The position numbers and the translations under genes are program-made. Shown here in pieces: positions 1 to 7,454 of a DNA stretch of 64,000 bases. The number at the start of each line of letters is the position of its first letter. The stretch's first letter is position 1. Location of the stretch: the NCBI GenBank assembly GCA_016124855.1, contig WGMX01000054.1, forward strand, positions 1 through 64,000, given 5' to 3'. Below the pieces are notes generated by a model, which was not told the origin of the DNA, did not search any database, and was given only the letters and a program-made list of their open reading frames with translations. Origin of the DNA: Anaerolineaceae bacterium. Its GTDB lineage: Bacteria; Chloroflexota; Anaerolineae; Aggregatilineales; Phototrophicaceae.

Positions 1-138
1 AAAGGCAACAGCAGCCGTGATCAGGTTATGGCAAGTGCCGATCAAGTGGATACCCGTATCCGCAAGTCGGTTTCTGCCGGTGACTTTAAAGGTTTCCAGA
101 GCGTACTGGCAAACTTACAGGCTCTGGCGACAGAATAA
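1..138 (+). CDS. C-terminal end of an unidentified protein (partial)
   Basis: Frame 1 is open from the first base of the window to a TAA at 136-138 and encodes 45 residues ending in NLQALATE. The peptide is mixed charged and helical-looking, with no cysteine, no membrane segment and no recognisable motif. The start and most of the gene lie outside the window, so no function can be given. It is followed after 27 bases by a strong hairpin terminator (166-196), which supports it being a genuine gene end. Confidence 0.6.
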   Translation, partial: KGNSSRDQVMASADQVDTRIRKSVSAGDFKGFQSVLANLQALATE

Positions 139-165
139 CCCAATAAGCCTGACGAAATAAAAACT

Positions 166-196
166 GGCAGCTCTGAGTAGCTGCCTTGTTTTATTT
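166..196. terminator. Intrinsic, probably bidirectional terminator
   Basis: A perfect 7-bp stem, GGCAGCT at 166-172 and AGCTGCC at 179-185, closes a 6-nt loop and is followed by TTGTTTTATTT. On the other strand the stem is followed by a T-rich run (from AATAAAAA at 156-163), so it can also end the macrodomain gene, whose stop codon lies at 195-197. It sits between two converging genes. Confidence 0.75.
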
Positions 197-773
197 ACAG
201 TACTTTTATGATGTCGGGATAAAGTTTTGCCAGTTGTGCTAATGCGTGGGCATATGTTTCTGTGATTTGTTCATTGAAGAGTATGAACGCGACGCGCTCA
301 AAACCATTGTGTTGGATGACATAATCAATTACGGCTTTTAAGGCAATAGGTGCGGCCTCTTCGACCGGATAACCATATGCACCTGTGCTGATTGACGGGA
401 ATGAAATAGTTCGGATGCCGTTGGCTTCTGCTAATTCCATACTGCGGCGGTAAACACTTGCGAGCTGCTGCTGAACGAGGGTGTTGTGAGCTTGATAAAT
501 AGGGCCAACCCCGTGGATGACAAATTTTGCTTTCAGCTTATAGCCGCGTGTAATTTTCGCGTCGCCAGTTTGGCACCCCCCTAGTGTTCGGGTTTCGGCT
601 AATAGCTCCGACCCTGCCGCGCGGTGGATTGCCCCATCAACACCGCCACCCCCTAATAAAGAAGCGTTCGCTGCGTTGACGATCGCATCGGTGGTTTGTT
701 TTGTTATATCACCTTCTATGAGTTCAATGGTTGCTTGGTTGATCTGTACGCGATAAATTAAGGGATTGGGCAT
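195..773 (-). CDS. Macrodomain protein, probable O-acetyl-ADP-ribose/ADP-ribosyl-ester hydrolase
   Basis: The 192-residue product is a single macrodomain of the MacroD/YmdB type. Visible signatures are GDIT (residues 21-24), VNAAN (32-36), the glycine-rich GGGGVDGAI loop (41-49) that grips the diphosphate, and STGAYGYP (129-136). Enzymes of this family remove ADP-ribose from O-acetyl-ADP-ribose and from acidic protein side chains. The Asn of NAAN and the Asp of GGVD, the usual catalytic pair, are both present, so the protein should be active. It is cytosolic with no signal peptide. It stands alone on the minus strand, diverging from the YbaK-like gene, and shows no link to an ADP-ribosyltransferase nearby. 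Confidence 0.9.
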   Translation of the reverse strand: MPNPLIYRVQINQATIELIEGDITKQTTDAIVNAANASLLGGGGVDGAIHRAAGSELLAETRTLGGCQTGDAKITRGYKLKAKFVIHGVGPIYQAHNTLVQQQLASVYRRSMELAEANGIRTISFPSISTGAYGYPVEEAAPIALKAVIDYVIQHNGFERVAFILFNEQITETYAHALAQLAKLYPDIIKVL

Positions 774-839
774 CTTTTCTTGCTCAAGTAATCTAGATGG
801 CTAGAAGTGTAAAATAAATTAAGAGTCATTGCAAAAAAC

Positions 840-878
840 CTTAACATTGAGGTGCTTTTTGTTAAATCTCTTAACATT
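840..878 (+). promoter_or_regulatory. Direct repeat CTTAACATT x2 upstream of the deacylase gene
   Basis: The 9-mer CTTAACATT occurs at 840-848 and again at 870-878, exactly 30 bases apart (about three helical turns), with a GTTAAAT between them. The pair ends 33 bases before the start codon of the YbaK-like gene. Such spacing suits a repressor or activator site, but the repeats are AT-rich and could be chance. No matching regulator is known. Confidence 0.3.
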
Positions 879-911
879 ACAGACTGATAGCTGCTTCCAA
901 AGGAGATGGCA

Positions 912-1400
912 ATGGAGCCTTTAACACCGAATATTGTTCAAGCTGCCCTCGACAAATTTAATCTCGACATTCATATTCGCTATTTTGAGAATTCAACCGC
1001 CACATCACAGTTGGCGGCGGATGAAATCGGCTGTCAACTGGGACAAATTGCCAAAAGCATATGCTTTATAGTGGATGACAAACCGATTGTGGTGATTGCC
1101 AGCGGCGATCAACGGGTTGATGATCGTAAGGTGGCTGCTCTGTTAGGCGTTTCTCGTAAGCAGGTCAAGTTTGCATCACCCGAACAATGTATTGAACTCA
1201 TCGGTTACGCACCGGGTGGTGTTCCCCCTTTAGCGCACCGAACGCAGCCCCGCGCAGTTTATCTCGACGATTCGTTAAAACGCTATCAACAGATTTATCC
1301 GGCGGGTGGCGCAAGCAACGCAATTTTTGGTGTTCCATTGGATCATTTAGAAACCATCACCGGTGGTACATTTGTCGATGTCAAGCGTGACGCTTCATAA
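912..1400 (+). CDS. YbaK/ProX-type aminoacyl-tRNA deacylase
   Basis: The 162-residue product belongs to the YbaK/EbsC/ProX superfamily, whose members hydrolyse mischarged tRNAs such as Cys-tRNA(Pro) or Ala-tRNA(Pro). Typical features are the early LGQIAKSICFIVDDKP strand pair with the conserved lysine, the RVDDRKVAALLG segment, and the GYAPGGVPPLAH loop. There is no fused synthetase domain, so it would act in trans. I place the start at the ATG at 912: AGGAG at 901-905 is six bases upstream, whereas the in-frame ATG at 906 directly abuts it. The exact substrate cannot be told from sequence alone. The 570 bases downstream hold no gene. Confidence 0.85.
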   Translation: MEPLTPNIVQAALDKFNLDIHIRYFENSTATSQLAADEIGCQLGQIAKSICFIVDDKPIVVIASGDQRVDDRKVAALLGVSRKQVKFASPEQCIELIGYAPGGVPPLAHRTQPRAVYLDDSLKRYQQIYPAGGASNAIFGVPLDHLETITGGTFVDVKRDAS

Positions 1401-1498
1401 CCTTACTTTCTCCGATGTACTGAAGACTGTCACGGCTAAAGTGGAAGGGTGGAGAAACTTTTCAAATGATTCGCAGTTGGTGCATATTTCGCATTTAA

Positions 1499-1638
1499 TC
1501 CGCCGAAATGACCGGCGGATGGCCCGGCTAATGCCGCTGAATTGACATTTTGTGACGGCGGGAAGCTCAGTTAATGCCACTGAAATGCCGCATTTGCAGC
1601 GGATCGCCCGGCTAATGCCACCGCGCTGCAATTTGTGC
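1499..1638 (+). repeat. Dispersed 140-bp intergenic element, copy A
   Basis: The element starts with an 18-bp TCCGCCGAAATG-type leader and continues with three degenerate tandem units: 1517-1559 (43 bp), 1560-1600 (41 bp) and 1601-1638 (38 bp). Each unit begins GGNNNG, has a CGGCTAATGCC-like core, then CTGAAAT and a CATTTTGTG-like end. Copies B (14830-14969) and C (34469-34607) keep the same leader, order and unit lengths. It lies outside all genes and has no coding potential. Confidence 0.75.
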
Positions 1639-1723
1639 ACTGCTGCTGCTGGAGTTGCTGCAAGATGCAAGTTTCACGTGGCAAGTTAAAAAGCGGCGCA
1701 CAAATTAGTCCAATATAGTGATT

Positions 1724-1796
1724 TGAGAGAGAACATCAATCTATTTTAGAACAAAAGTTTTACTGTGTCAATGCGATTCGGTTCGAGTTTTCAAAC
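1724..1796 (+). repeat. Second conserved intergenic module, copy A
   Basis: This 73-bp stretch matches 15265-15337 without gaps. The best-conserved blocks are TTAGAACAAAAGTT (1745-1758), GTGTCAA and TTCGAGTTTTCAAAC at the end. In both places it follows a copy of the 140-bp element on the same strand, 86 bases later here and about 295 bases later near 15 kb. Confidence 0.65.
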
Positions 1797-1972
1797 CATT
1801 CAGCCGATTCATGTTCGTCTTAGCCATACATGACATTAAATAAGGTTGCCGACTGTAATCTAGCAATCATTACAGACAGCACTACTTCCTGAAATACACC
1901 TCGTCTAAAGTAAGATCAGGTGTATTTTGCCGCGTTCCAAATGGGGTGCGGTCTTAAAAATCAGGGGAGAAA

Positions 1973-2452
1973 ATGGCTACCAATTTAAAGGCAAAAGTAG
2001 ATGATTTTTTGTCACAAAAACGGATTGCTGTCGCCGGTGTCTCACATAAAAATCCGGGTAATACCGCGAACGCAATATACAAACGATTTCGCGATGCTGG
2101 TTATGAGACTATTCCTGTTAACCCGAATGCCGAAACGGCTGAAGGTGTAACCTGCTATAAGCATGTTCAGGACATTCCCGGTCACGTCGATGGTGTGGTC
2201 ATTGTCACACGCGCCGAATATACAGACGATGTGGTTCAGGATTGTGTCAAGGCAGGTGTTTCGCGGGTATGGATGCATGGTGGCATACATGGCCCCGGCA
2301 GCAGCGTTTCTGAAACTGCTGTTTCTTACTGCCTCGAACACAATATCTCGTTAATTGCCGGAGCCTGTCCACTGATGTTTGGTACGACTTCAGACGGCTT
2401 CCATCGGCTCATACGTGGCGTGTTTGGTGTGATGGGTCGTTTGCCAAATTAA
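1973..2452 (+). CDS. CoA-binding (YccU-type) Rossmann-fold protein
   Basis: The product of 159 residues is one CoA_binding domain as found in E. coli YccU and at the N-terminus of succinyl-CoA synthetase alpha and acyl-CoA synthetases. The nucleotide-binding strand-loop-helix is IAVAGVSHKNPGN, followed by GYETIPVNPNAETAEG and a VDGVVIVTRAEYTDDVVQDC segment. The family binds CoA or acyl-CoA, but the cellular role of the free-standing form is not established. A purine-rich Shine-Dalgarno sequence precedes the ATG. The stop codon lies only three bases from the end of the converging mfd gene. Confidence 0.85.
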   Translation: MATNLKAKVDDFLSQKRIAVAGVSHKNPGNTANAIYKRFRDAGYETIPVNPNAETAEGVTCYKHVQDIPGHVDGVVIVTRAEYTDDVVQDCVKAGVSRVWMHGGIHGPGSSVSETAVSYCLEHNISLIAGACPLMFGTTSDGFHRLIRGVFGVMGRLPN

Positions 2453-2455
2453 GGG

Positions 2456-5400
2456 CTACGACCCGATTCCGGCGTGAGCGGCATCAGCCAATTTGCCGAG
2501 TACATCCAGCAGTTGTAACTGCCACATTTCATCATCGGTCGGAACCATAACGGCTGTCCGCGTCACGCGTGCGTTGTTGCCGAGATCAGCTTCGAGTTTC
2601 TCGCGGTTGATCTCGGCTAGATAGGGCAGCTTGATATTGATGACATCATTGATGGTGACGACCGCTGTCGCGCCTGCTTTTTGCGCCAAAATTTTGACAT
2701 CAATGCCGTACATCAAGCCATCAACTGCCGGTGGAAGTGTACCGAAACGGTCACGCAGTTCATCACGCATCATATCGACATCTTCCATGCTGCTTAAGCT
2801 GCCGACGCGGCGATAAATTTGCAGGCGCAGCGCCATCTCGCTGATCCAATCGTTTGGCAGGTAGGCAGGTAGCGGCAGGTCGATGGTGACGTTACTTACT
2901 ACAATCGGCGGTTGAACTTCGTGGTCGATAGTGCTCTTGAGCTGCTGTACGGCCTGTGTGAGCAGTTGGGTATAGAAATGCAGCCCGATAGCGGCTACAT
3001 GTCCGGTTTGGCGTGTACTGAGAATGTCACCTGCACCACGTAGTTCAAGATCGCGCATGGCAATCTGGTAACCGGCTCCGAGTTCAGTGTATTCCGCCAG
3101 CGCTTCCAAGCGAGTACGGGCTTCGTCCGTCAGCCGGTTATTGCTGGGATGAAAGAAGTAAGTGAAGGCTTGCTGAGCGCTGCGTCCCACACGTCCACGC
3201 AGTTGATAAAGCTGTGACATACCGAACCAGTCAGCACGATCTACAATCAGGGTATTGGCGTTAGGAATGTCGATACCATTTTCGATGATTGAGGTTGAGA
3301 GCAAAATATCGTATTCTCCACGCCCGAACGCACCCATGACTTTTTCGAGCAGCCGTTCGTCCATCTGTCCATGACCTTCGACGACGCGTGCTTCGGGGAC
3401 AATTTCCTCCAATTTTTCGCGTACCGAGTCCATGGTGTTGATGCGGTTATGAACATAGAAAACCTGCCCACCGCGTTCGAGTTCGCGCACGACTGCCTGC
3501 CGCACCAAACGATCATCAAATGGGCCAACATGGGTGACAATTGGCAGCCGTTCTTCGGGCGGTGTTTGGATCATGGTGATGTCGCGAACACCTGTCAGAC
3601 TCATATAAAGGGTGCGCGGAATGGGTGTTGCGGTCAGCGTGAGTACATCGACTTCGGTACGCATTTTCTTAAGCGATTCTTTGTGTGTGACACCGAAACG
3701 CTGTTCTTCGTCGATGATGACCAAACCTAGATTCTGGAAAATGACATCCTCTTGTAATAAACGGTGCGTGCCAATAATGATGTCGATCTCGCCGTTTGCG
3801 ATCAGGGGCAGGATGGCCCTTTGTTCATCCTTGGTGCGGAAGCGAGAAATCATCTCGACTTTAACAGGGAAGTTCCGCAGTCGCTGGCCGAAGTTTTCAT
3901 AATGCTGTTGGGCTAAGACGGTCGTCGGCACAAGCAGGGCAACTTGCTTACCTCCCATTACTGCCTTGAAGGCTGCCCGCAAGGCAACTTCCGTTTTACC
4001 GTAACCGACCTCGCCACAGATGAGCCGATCCATCGGTACGGGGCGTTCCATATCCTCTTTGACTTCGCGGATTGCCCGCAGTTGATCATCCGTTTCCACA
4101 TAGGGGAAGGATGCTTCAAGCTCGTGCTGCCATGGTGTATCCGCTGCGAAGGCAAAACCGGCTGTCGCCATGCGTTTGGCATAGAGTTCTAGCAGTTCTT
4201 TGGCTTCATCCTCAACGGCTTTACGGGCTTGGCTGGTGACTTTTGCCCAATCGGGTTTACCGAGACGGCTTAAACTTGGTGGACGATCATCAGGGCCGAC
4301 ATAACGGGTGAGCCGGTCAGCCTGATGAATCGGGACGAAGACCATATCCGTACCGGCGAATTCGATGACTAAGTATTCGCGTTCGTTGCCTTCGATGGTG
4401 CGGCGGCGCATTCCGCCAAAACGCCCGATGCCATAATCTTGATGGACAACAAAATCACCGGAGTTCAGATCAGCATAACTGGATTCAGGCAGGCGGCCTT
4501 TGGTGACGGTTTTCCGGCGGCGTGGCTCGGGCCGGTTCCAACCAAAGATTTCAGCGTCGGTTAGCAGATGGACTTCAATACCGGGTAAGCGCATCTTCCA
4601 GCCTTCACCCAGCGCGCCATCGATCAAGAGGAATGTTCCCGGCTGTGGTGGCTCGGTGATATCCTTTACGGTTGGGATAAAGCCTTCTTGTTCACGCCAT
4701 AAATCGGCGACCCGTACCGACTGCTGCGAGACAACAACCGCACAGTCGCCTGATTTCCGGGCATTACGCAGCCGCGCCAGTAAGGGCTTTAATTGACCGC
4801 CGAAACGTTCTTCCGGCGAAAATACACCGCGAAAACTCGGCGTATTTTCGGCTGAGTCTTCAAGTTCTTCCTCTTCATCCTCGTTGTAAGACATCGCGCC
4901 AAAATGAATAGTGGTGCGGTGCTCGAATTCTTCGGCTAGGGCATCCCACGTTAGATAAGGCAGCGGATGATCTTCCGCAAGCTGATTGGCTGTCAATTTC
5001 TCGGTGCGGGTTCGAATCGCCCCTTCTTCGATGCCTGCAATCGTATCGCGCAGTTCTGACCAATCCTCGACCACAACCAGCGCATCCTGCGGCGCATAGT
5101 CTAACAAACTGACAGGCTGTGGATAAATGTAGGGGATATAGTGTTCGAGGTAGGGGAAGGCCACACCATTTGCCAGCGGCTCGGCATCACGGTACGAGGA
5201 AGTCATGTCTTCGGCGGCTGAGGGAATCGTCTCGAAATAAGGCGCAAGATGAGCGGCTAATCGCGGCGTATGTTCGGGTAAGACTTCACGCGCCGGAGGT
5301 ATGGCTGCATAAACCAATTTATCTGCCGAACGCTGGGTTGACGGATCAAAAATGCGGATGGTGTCGATTTCATCATCAAAAAAATCAATACGAATAGGTT

Positions 5401-6013
5401 TATCCGCCGCCAGCGGGAAAATGTCGATTACACCACCGCGACGGCTAAATGTACCCGGCTCAACCACGACACTTACCGGTTCATAGCCCAATTTGAGCCA
5501 ACGGTTCAGCAGGACATCCAACGTATGACGCTGACCGGGCTTGACCAGCATCGTCGCCTTACGGAACTGGTTGACAGGCATGGTGCGCTGCATAATCGCC
5601 CGTGCTGATGTAACGATAATGGGCTGTTGAACACTGGTAGAGGTAAGGTCGTTTATACCCGCAAGTTCATCCGGCGGTGTCAGTGCGGCAAGGGTCGCGA
5701 TACGTCCGCGAATGACATTTTCGACCCATGAGGTGCGTTCGTAAAATAAGGCAGTTGGCTCGGCAAAGCGGAAGATTGGACGATCTCCTAACCAAACTGG
5801 AAGCTGTTCTGAAACGTTATAGGCGCGGTCAACCCGCCCGGTTATGTAGATGATGGGTGCTGTCCACTCTTGTGCCAATGCAGCCAGTAGGAAAGGGCGA
5901 GCGGCACGTATCACACCCAGATCGGGCATGGCTGACTCGCTATGCAGTTGGGTTAACAAATCACGGTAAGCACTGCTGCTGCGTAAAAGATCAAGAAGTC
6001 CAGTTAATTGCAT
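2456..6013 (-). CDS. mfd: Transcription-repair coupling factor Mfd
   Basis: At 1185 residues the protein has the full Mfd length. The N-terminal third is the UvrB-like, UvrA-binding region. The RNA polymerase-interaction (CarD-like) domain begins near residue 515 with SGDFVVHQDYGIGRF. The SF2 translocase follows, with Walker A GEVGYGKT, DEEQ box (VIIDEEQRFGV), motif III TATPIPRTL and motif VI QLRGRVGRS. The C-terminal TRCF domain completes it. Mfd removes RNA polymerase stalled at DNA lesions and recruits UvrABC. It appears to be a single-gene unit; a TATAAT-like -10 lies upstream at 6078-6083. No truncation or lost motif is visible. Confidence 0.97.
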   Translation of the reverse strand: MQLTGLLDLLRSSSAYRDLLTQLHSESAMPDLGVIRAARPFLLAALAQEWTAPIIYITGRVDRAYNVSEQLPVWLGDRPIFRFAEPTALFYERTSWVENVIRGRIATLAALTPPDELAGINDLTSTSVQQPIIVTSARAIMQRTMPVNQFRKATMLVKPGQRHTLDVLLNRWLKLGYEPVSVVVEPGTFSRRGGVIDIFPLAADKPIRIDFFDDEIDTIRIFDPSTQRSADKLVYAAIPPAREVLPEHTPRLAAHLAPYFETIPSAAEDMTSSYRDAEPLANGVAFPYLEHYIPYIYPQPVSLLDYAPQDALVVVEDWSELRDTIAGIEEGAIRTRTEKLTANQLAEDHPLPYLTWDALAEEFEHRTTIHFGAMSYNEDEEEELEDSAENTPSFRGVFSPEERFGGQLKPLLARLRNARKSGDCAVVVSQQSVRVADLWREQEGFIPTVKDITEPPQPGTFLLIDGALGEGWKMRLPGIEVHLLTDAEIFGWNRPEPRRRKTVTKGRLPESSYADLNSGDFVVHQDYGIGRFGGMRRRTIEGNEREYLVIEFAGTDMVFVPIHQADRLTRYVGPDDRPPSLSRLGKPDWAKVTSQARKAVEDEAKELLELYAKRMATAGFAFAADTPWQHELEASFPYVETDDQLRAIREVKEDMERPVPMDRLICGEVGYGKTEVALRAAFKAVMGGKQVALLVPTTVLAQQHYENFGQRLRNFPVKVEMISRFRTKDEQRAILPLIANGEIDIIIGTHRLLQEDVIFQNLGLVIIDEEQRFGVTHKESLKKMRTEVDVLTLTATPIPRTLYMSLTGVRDITMIQTPPEERLPIVTHVGPFDDRLVRQAVVRELERGGQVFYVHNRINTMDSVREKLEEIVPEARVVEGHGQMDERLLEKVMGAFGRGEYDILLSTSIIENGIDIPNANTLIVDRADWFGMSQLYQLRGRVGRSAQQAFTYFFHPSNNRLTDEARTRLEALAEYTELGAGYQIAMRDLELRGAGDILSTRQTGHVAAIGLHFYTQLLTQAVQQLKSTIDHEVQPPIVVSNVTIDLPLPAYLPNDWISEMALRLQIYRRVGSLSSMEDVDMMRDELRDRFGTLPPAVDGLMYGIDVKILAQKAGATAVVTINDVINIKLPYLAEINREKLEADLGNNARVTRTAVMVPTDDEMWQLQLLDVLGKLADAAHAGIGS

Positions 6014-6077
6014 AGGGTTTCAGTTGAGTCCTGAATAGTTGGAACGAAAGGGACAGGCGGTCAACAAGCAACCGTCT

Positions 6078-6083
6078 ATTATA
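6078..6083 (-). promoter_or_regulatory. Possible -10 box (TATAAT) for mfd
   Basis: On the minus strand TATAAT lies 65 bases before the mfd start codon. No good -35 hexamer is found at 16-18 bp, so the call rests on the -10 alone. Confidence 0.3.
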
Positions 6084-6178
6084 AACTCTGTAGCTAAAAA
6101 GGGAATAAGAACATGGTCGGTGTGGTTCTACCAACCAACTGAATCACGTTATTCTCAGGTCAGATCATCGTTATCGAG

Positions 6179-6685
6179 TTAAGTCGATAATGGCTTCACC
6201 ATATCGACGAGCCACAAATCACCTTGCCGCAAGATACCGTCGCCGTCTAACGATCCCCACTGATGGAAGTAAGGCTCAGCTTGCAACTGCTGATAACCAA
6301 GCCGTTGATACAACGCATAAGCGCGAGGATTGTCGCGCGATTCGACGGAAATATACAGTTCTTTATATCCAGCTTCAGCAGCGACCCGTTCTAGAAATTG
6401 AATCGCTTGTGATCCGTAACCTTGTCCACGTCGATCTTCCGCGATATACAAATCGTTGACTTCAGGTAGATGATGGGTATCATGTTTATTGATCCACGAC
6501 TGTGGACGGCTGAAGACCAAACTGACAAATCCAACCGCTTCTTGACCGTCAAACATCACGAAATAGCGGAAGTTCGGATTTGCGGCATCTCTTAACCTAC
6601 CCCGATGAAGTGCTTCAGGCTGACGAATATTGACCAGCTTCGACAGATCAGCTTCGGTTGCATCACGCATCATAAATGGCGGCAT
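6179..6685 (-). CDS. GNAT-family N-acetyltransferase
   Basis: The 168-residue product has the GNAT fold: an N-terminal RDATEADLSKLVNIR strand-helix, the acetyl-CoA pyrophosphate loop EDRRGQGYGSQAIQFLE (motif A), and the late NPRAYALYQRLGYQ helix-strand of motif B. These enzymes move an acetyl group from acetyl-CoA to an amine; the substrate here is unknown. The ATG at 6685 and the second ATG four codons later are both possible starts. It lies between mfd and the phosphoesterase gene, all on the minus strand but with gaps above 100 bases, so it need not be co-transcribed. Confidence 0.88.
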   Translation of the reverse strand: MPPFMMRDATEADLSKLVNIRQPEALHRGRLRDAANPNFRYFVMFDGQEAVGFVSLVFSRPQSWINKHDTHHLPEVNDLYIAEDRRGQGYGSQAIQFLERVAAEAGYKELYISVESRDNPRAYALYQRLGYQQLQAEPYFHQWGSLDGDGILRQGDLWLVDMVKPLST

Positions 6686-6802
6686 GAGTTTCCTAATAAT
6701 TAGAAGTGATTGATCGGCTAAGTGGCTAATGAAGATGATCGATGTGGAAAAATGAATTTTGCTCGGCTGTTAGACGCTGTAATGCCGTGAATTCTTTCAT
6801 GC

Positions 6803-7441
6803 TTACTCGATGCAGCGATAAGTGGGCTGTACTCGTTTACCTGTATGTACATTAAACACCCGAAAGGTAAGATCAGGTAGTGAGAGTATCGCGCATGTTC
6901 CGCTGCCATCCGCATAAGTGCTGCACACTGAACCGGGATTAATAACCAACAGATTGCCCATTTCAACCAGCATCGGTTGGTGAGTATGGCCTAACACAAC
7001 TACGTCTGTCTTATAGAAGCGGGCAATTTGCTCATAGACTTTGGGTGGGCTGTAAGCGTAAATATATTCCATGTTGCTCCAAGGGCTGCCGTGTGCCAGT
7101 AGCAGCCACTTCCCGTTTAAGGTAAAGGTTAGGGTTTCCGGCAGTATGTCGAGATAATCCATTGTCTCCTGCGTAACGAGCGCGGGGTTACTCTCACCTG
7201 CGTTATGGATCAACCACTGCTGATTGCGGTAAACCATATAATCGTGATTACCCATCACACTGAGAATATTTCGCTCACGAATGAGGTTGACGACCGCGTC
7301 ACCTTCATATCCCTTATCGACCAGATCACCCGCGCAAATAATCTGTTCGACACCTTGCCCTTGTAAGATATCGAGTGCTTGCTTCAGCGCTTGCAGATCA
7401 GCGTGAATATCCGAGATCAGACCAATCGTGGTCACATTCAA
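6803..7441 (-). CDS. YfcE/MJ0936-type metallophosphoesterase
   Basis: The 212-residue calcineurin-like phosphoesterase carries all five metal-binding blocks: SDIHAD (D-x-H), GDLVDKG, GNHDY, LAHGSPW and LGHTHQP. Members hydrolyse small phosphodiesters using two metal ions, usually Mn; the natural substrate of this subgroup is mostly unknown. No signal peptide is present, so it should be cytosolic. It begins 13 bases after the stop of the upstream sorbosone-dehydrogenase-like lipoprotein gene on the same strand, which suggests a shared transcript but not an obvious shared pathway. Confidence 0.92.
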   Translation of the reverse strand: MNVTTIGLISDIHADLQALKQALDILQGQGVEQIICAGDLVDKGYEGDAVVNLIRERNILSVMGNHDYMVYRNQQWLIHNAGESNPALVTQETMDYLDILPETLTFTLNGKWLLLAHGSPWSNMEYIYAYSPPKVYEQIARFYKTDVVVLGHTHQPMLVEMGNLLVINPGSVCSTYADGSGTCAILSLPDLTFRVFNVHTGKRVQPTYRCIE

Positions 7442-7454
7442 TTCCTCGAAACGC

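Larger units (their letters stand above)
1401..1972. other. Gene-free interval with dispersed repeat modules
   Basis: No convincing gene is present in these 572 bases. Short open frames on either strand lack ribosome binding sites and overlap repeat sequence. The interval contains the first copy of the 140-bp three-unit element (1499-1638), a tail with GATGCAAGT...GTGGCAAGTTA (about 1664-1688) that is also shared with the copy near 14.9 kb, and a second conserved module at 1724-1796. A short Shine-Dalgarno run (AGGGGAGAAA, about 1962-1971) precedes the next gene. Confidence 0.7.

Noticed and set aside
1395..1670. Open frames inside the 1.4-1.9 kb interval, including one overlapping the end of the deacylase gene
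   Set aside because: They lie inside repeat sequence, lack ribosome sites and have Cys/Arg-rich products unlike real proteins here.
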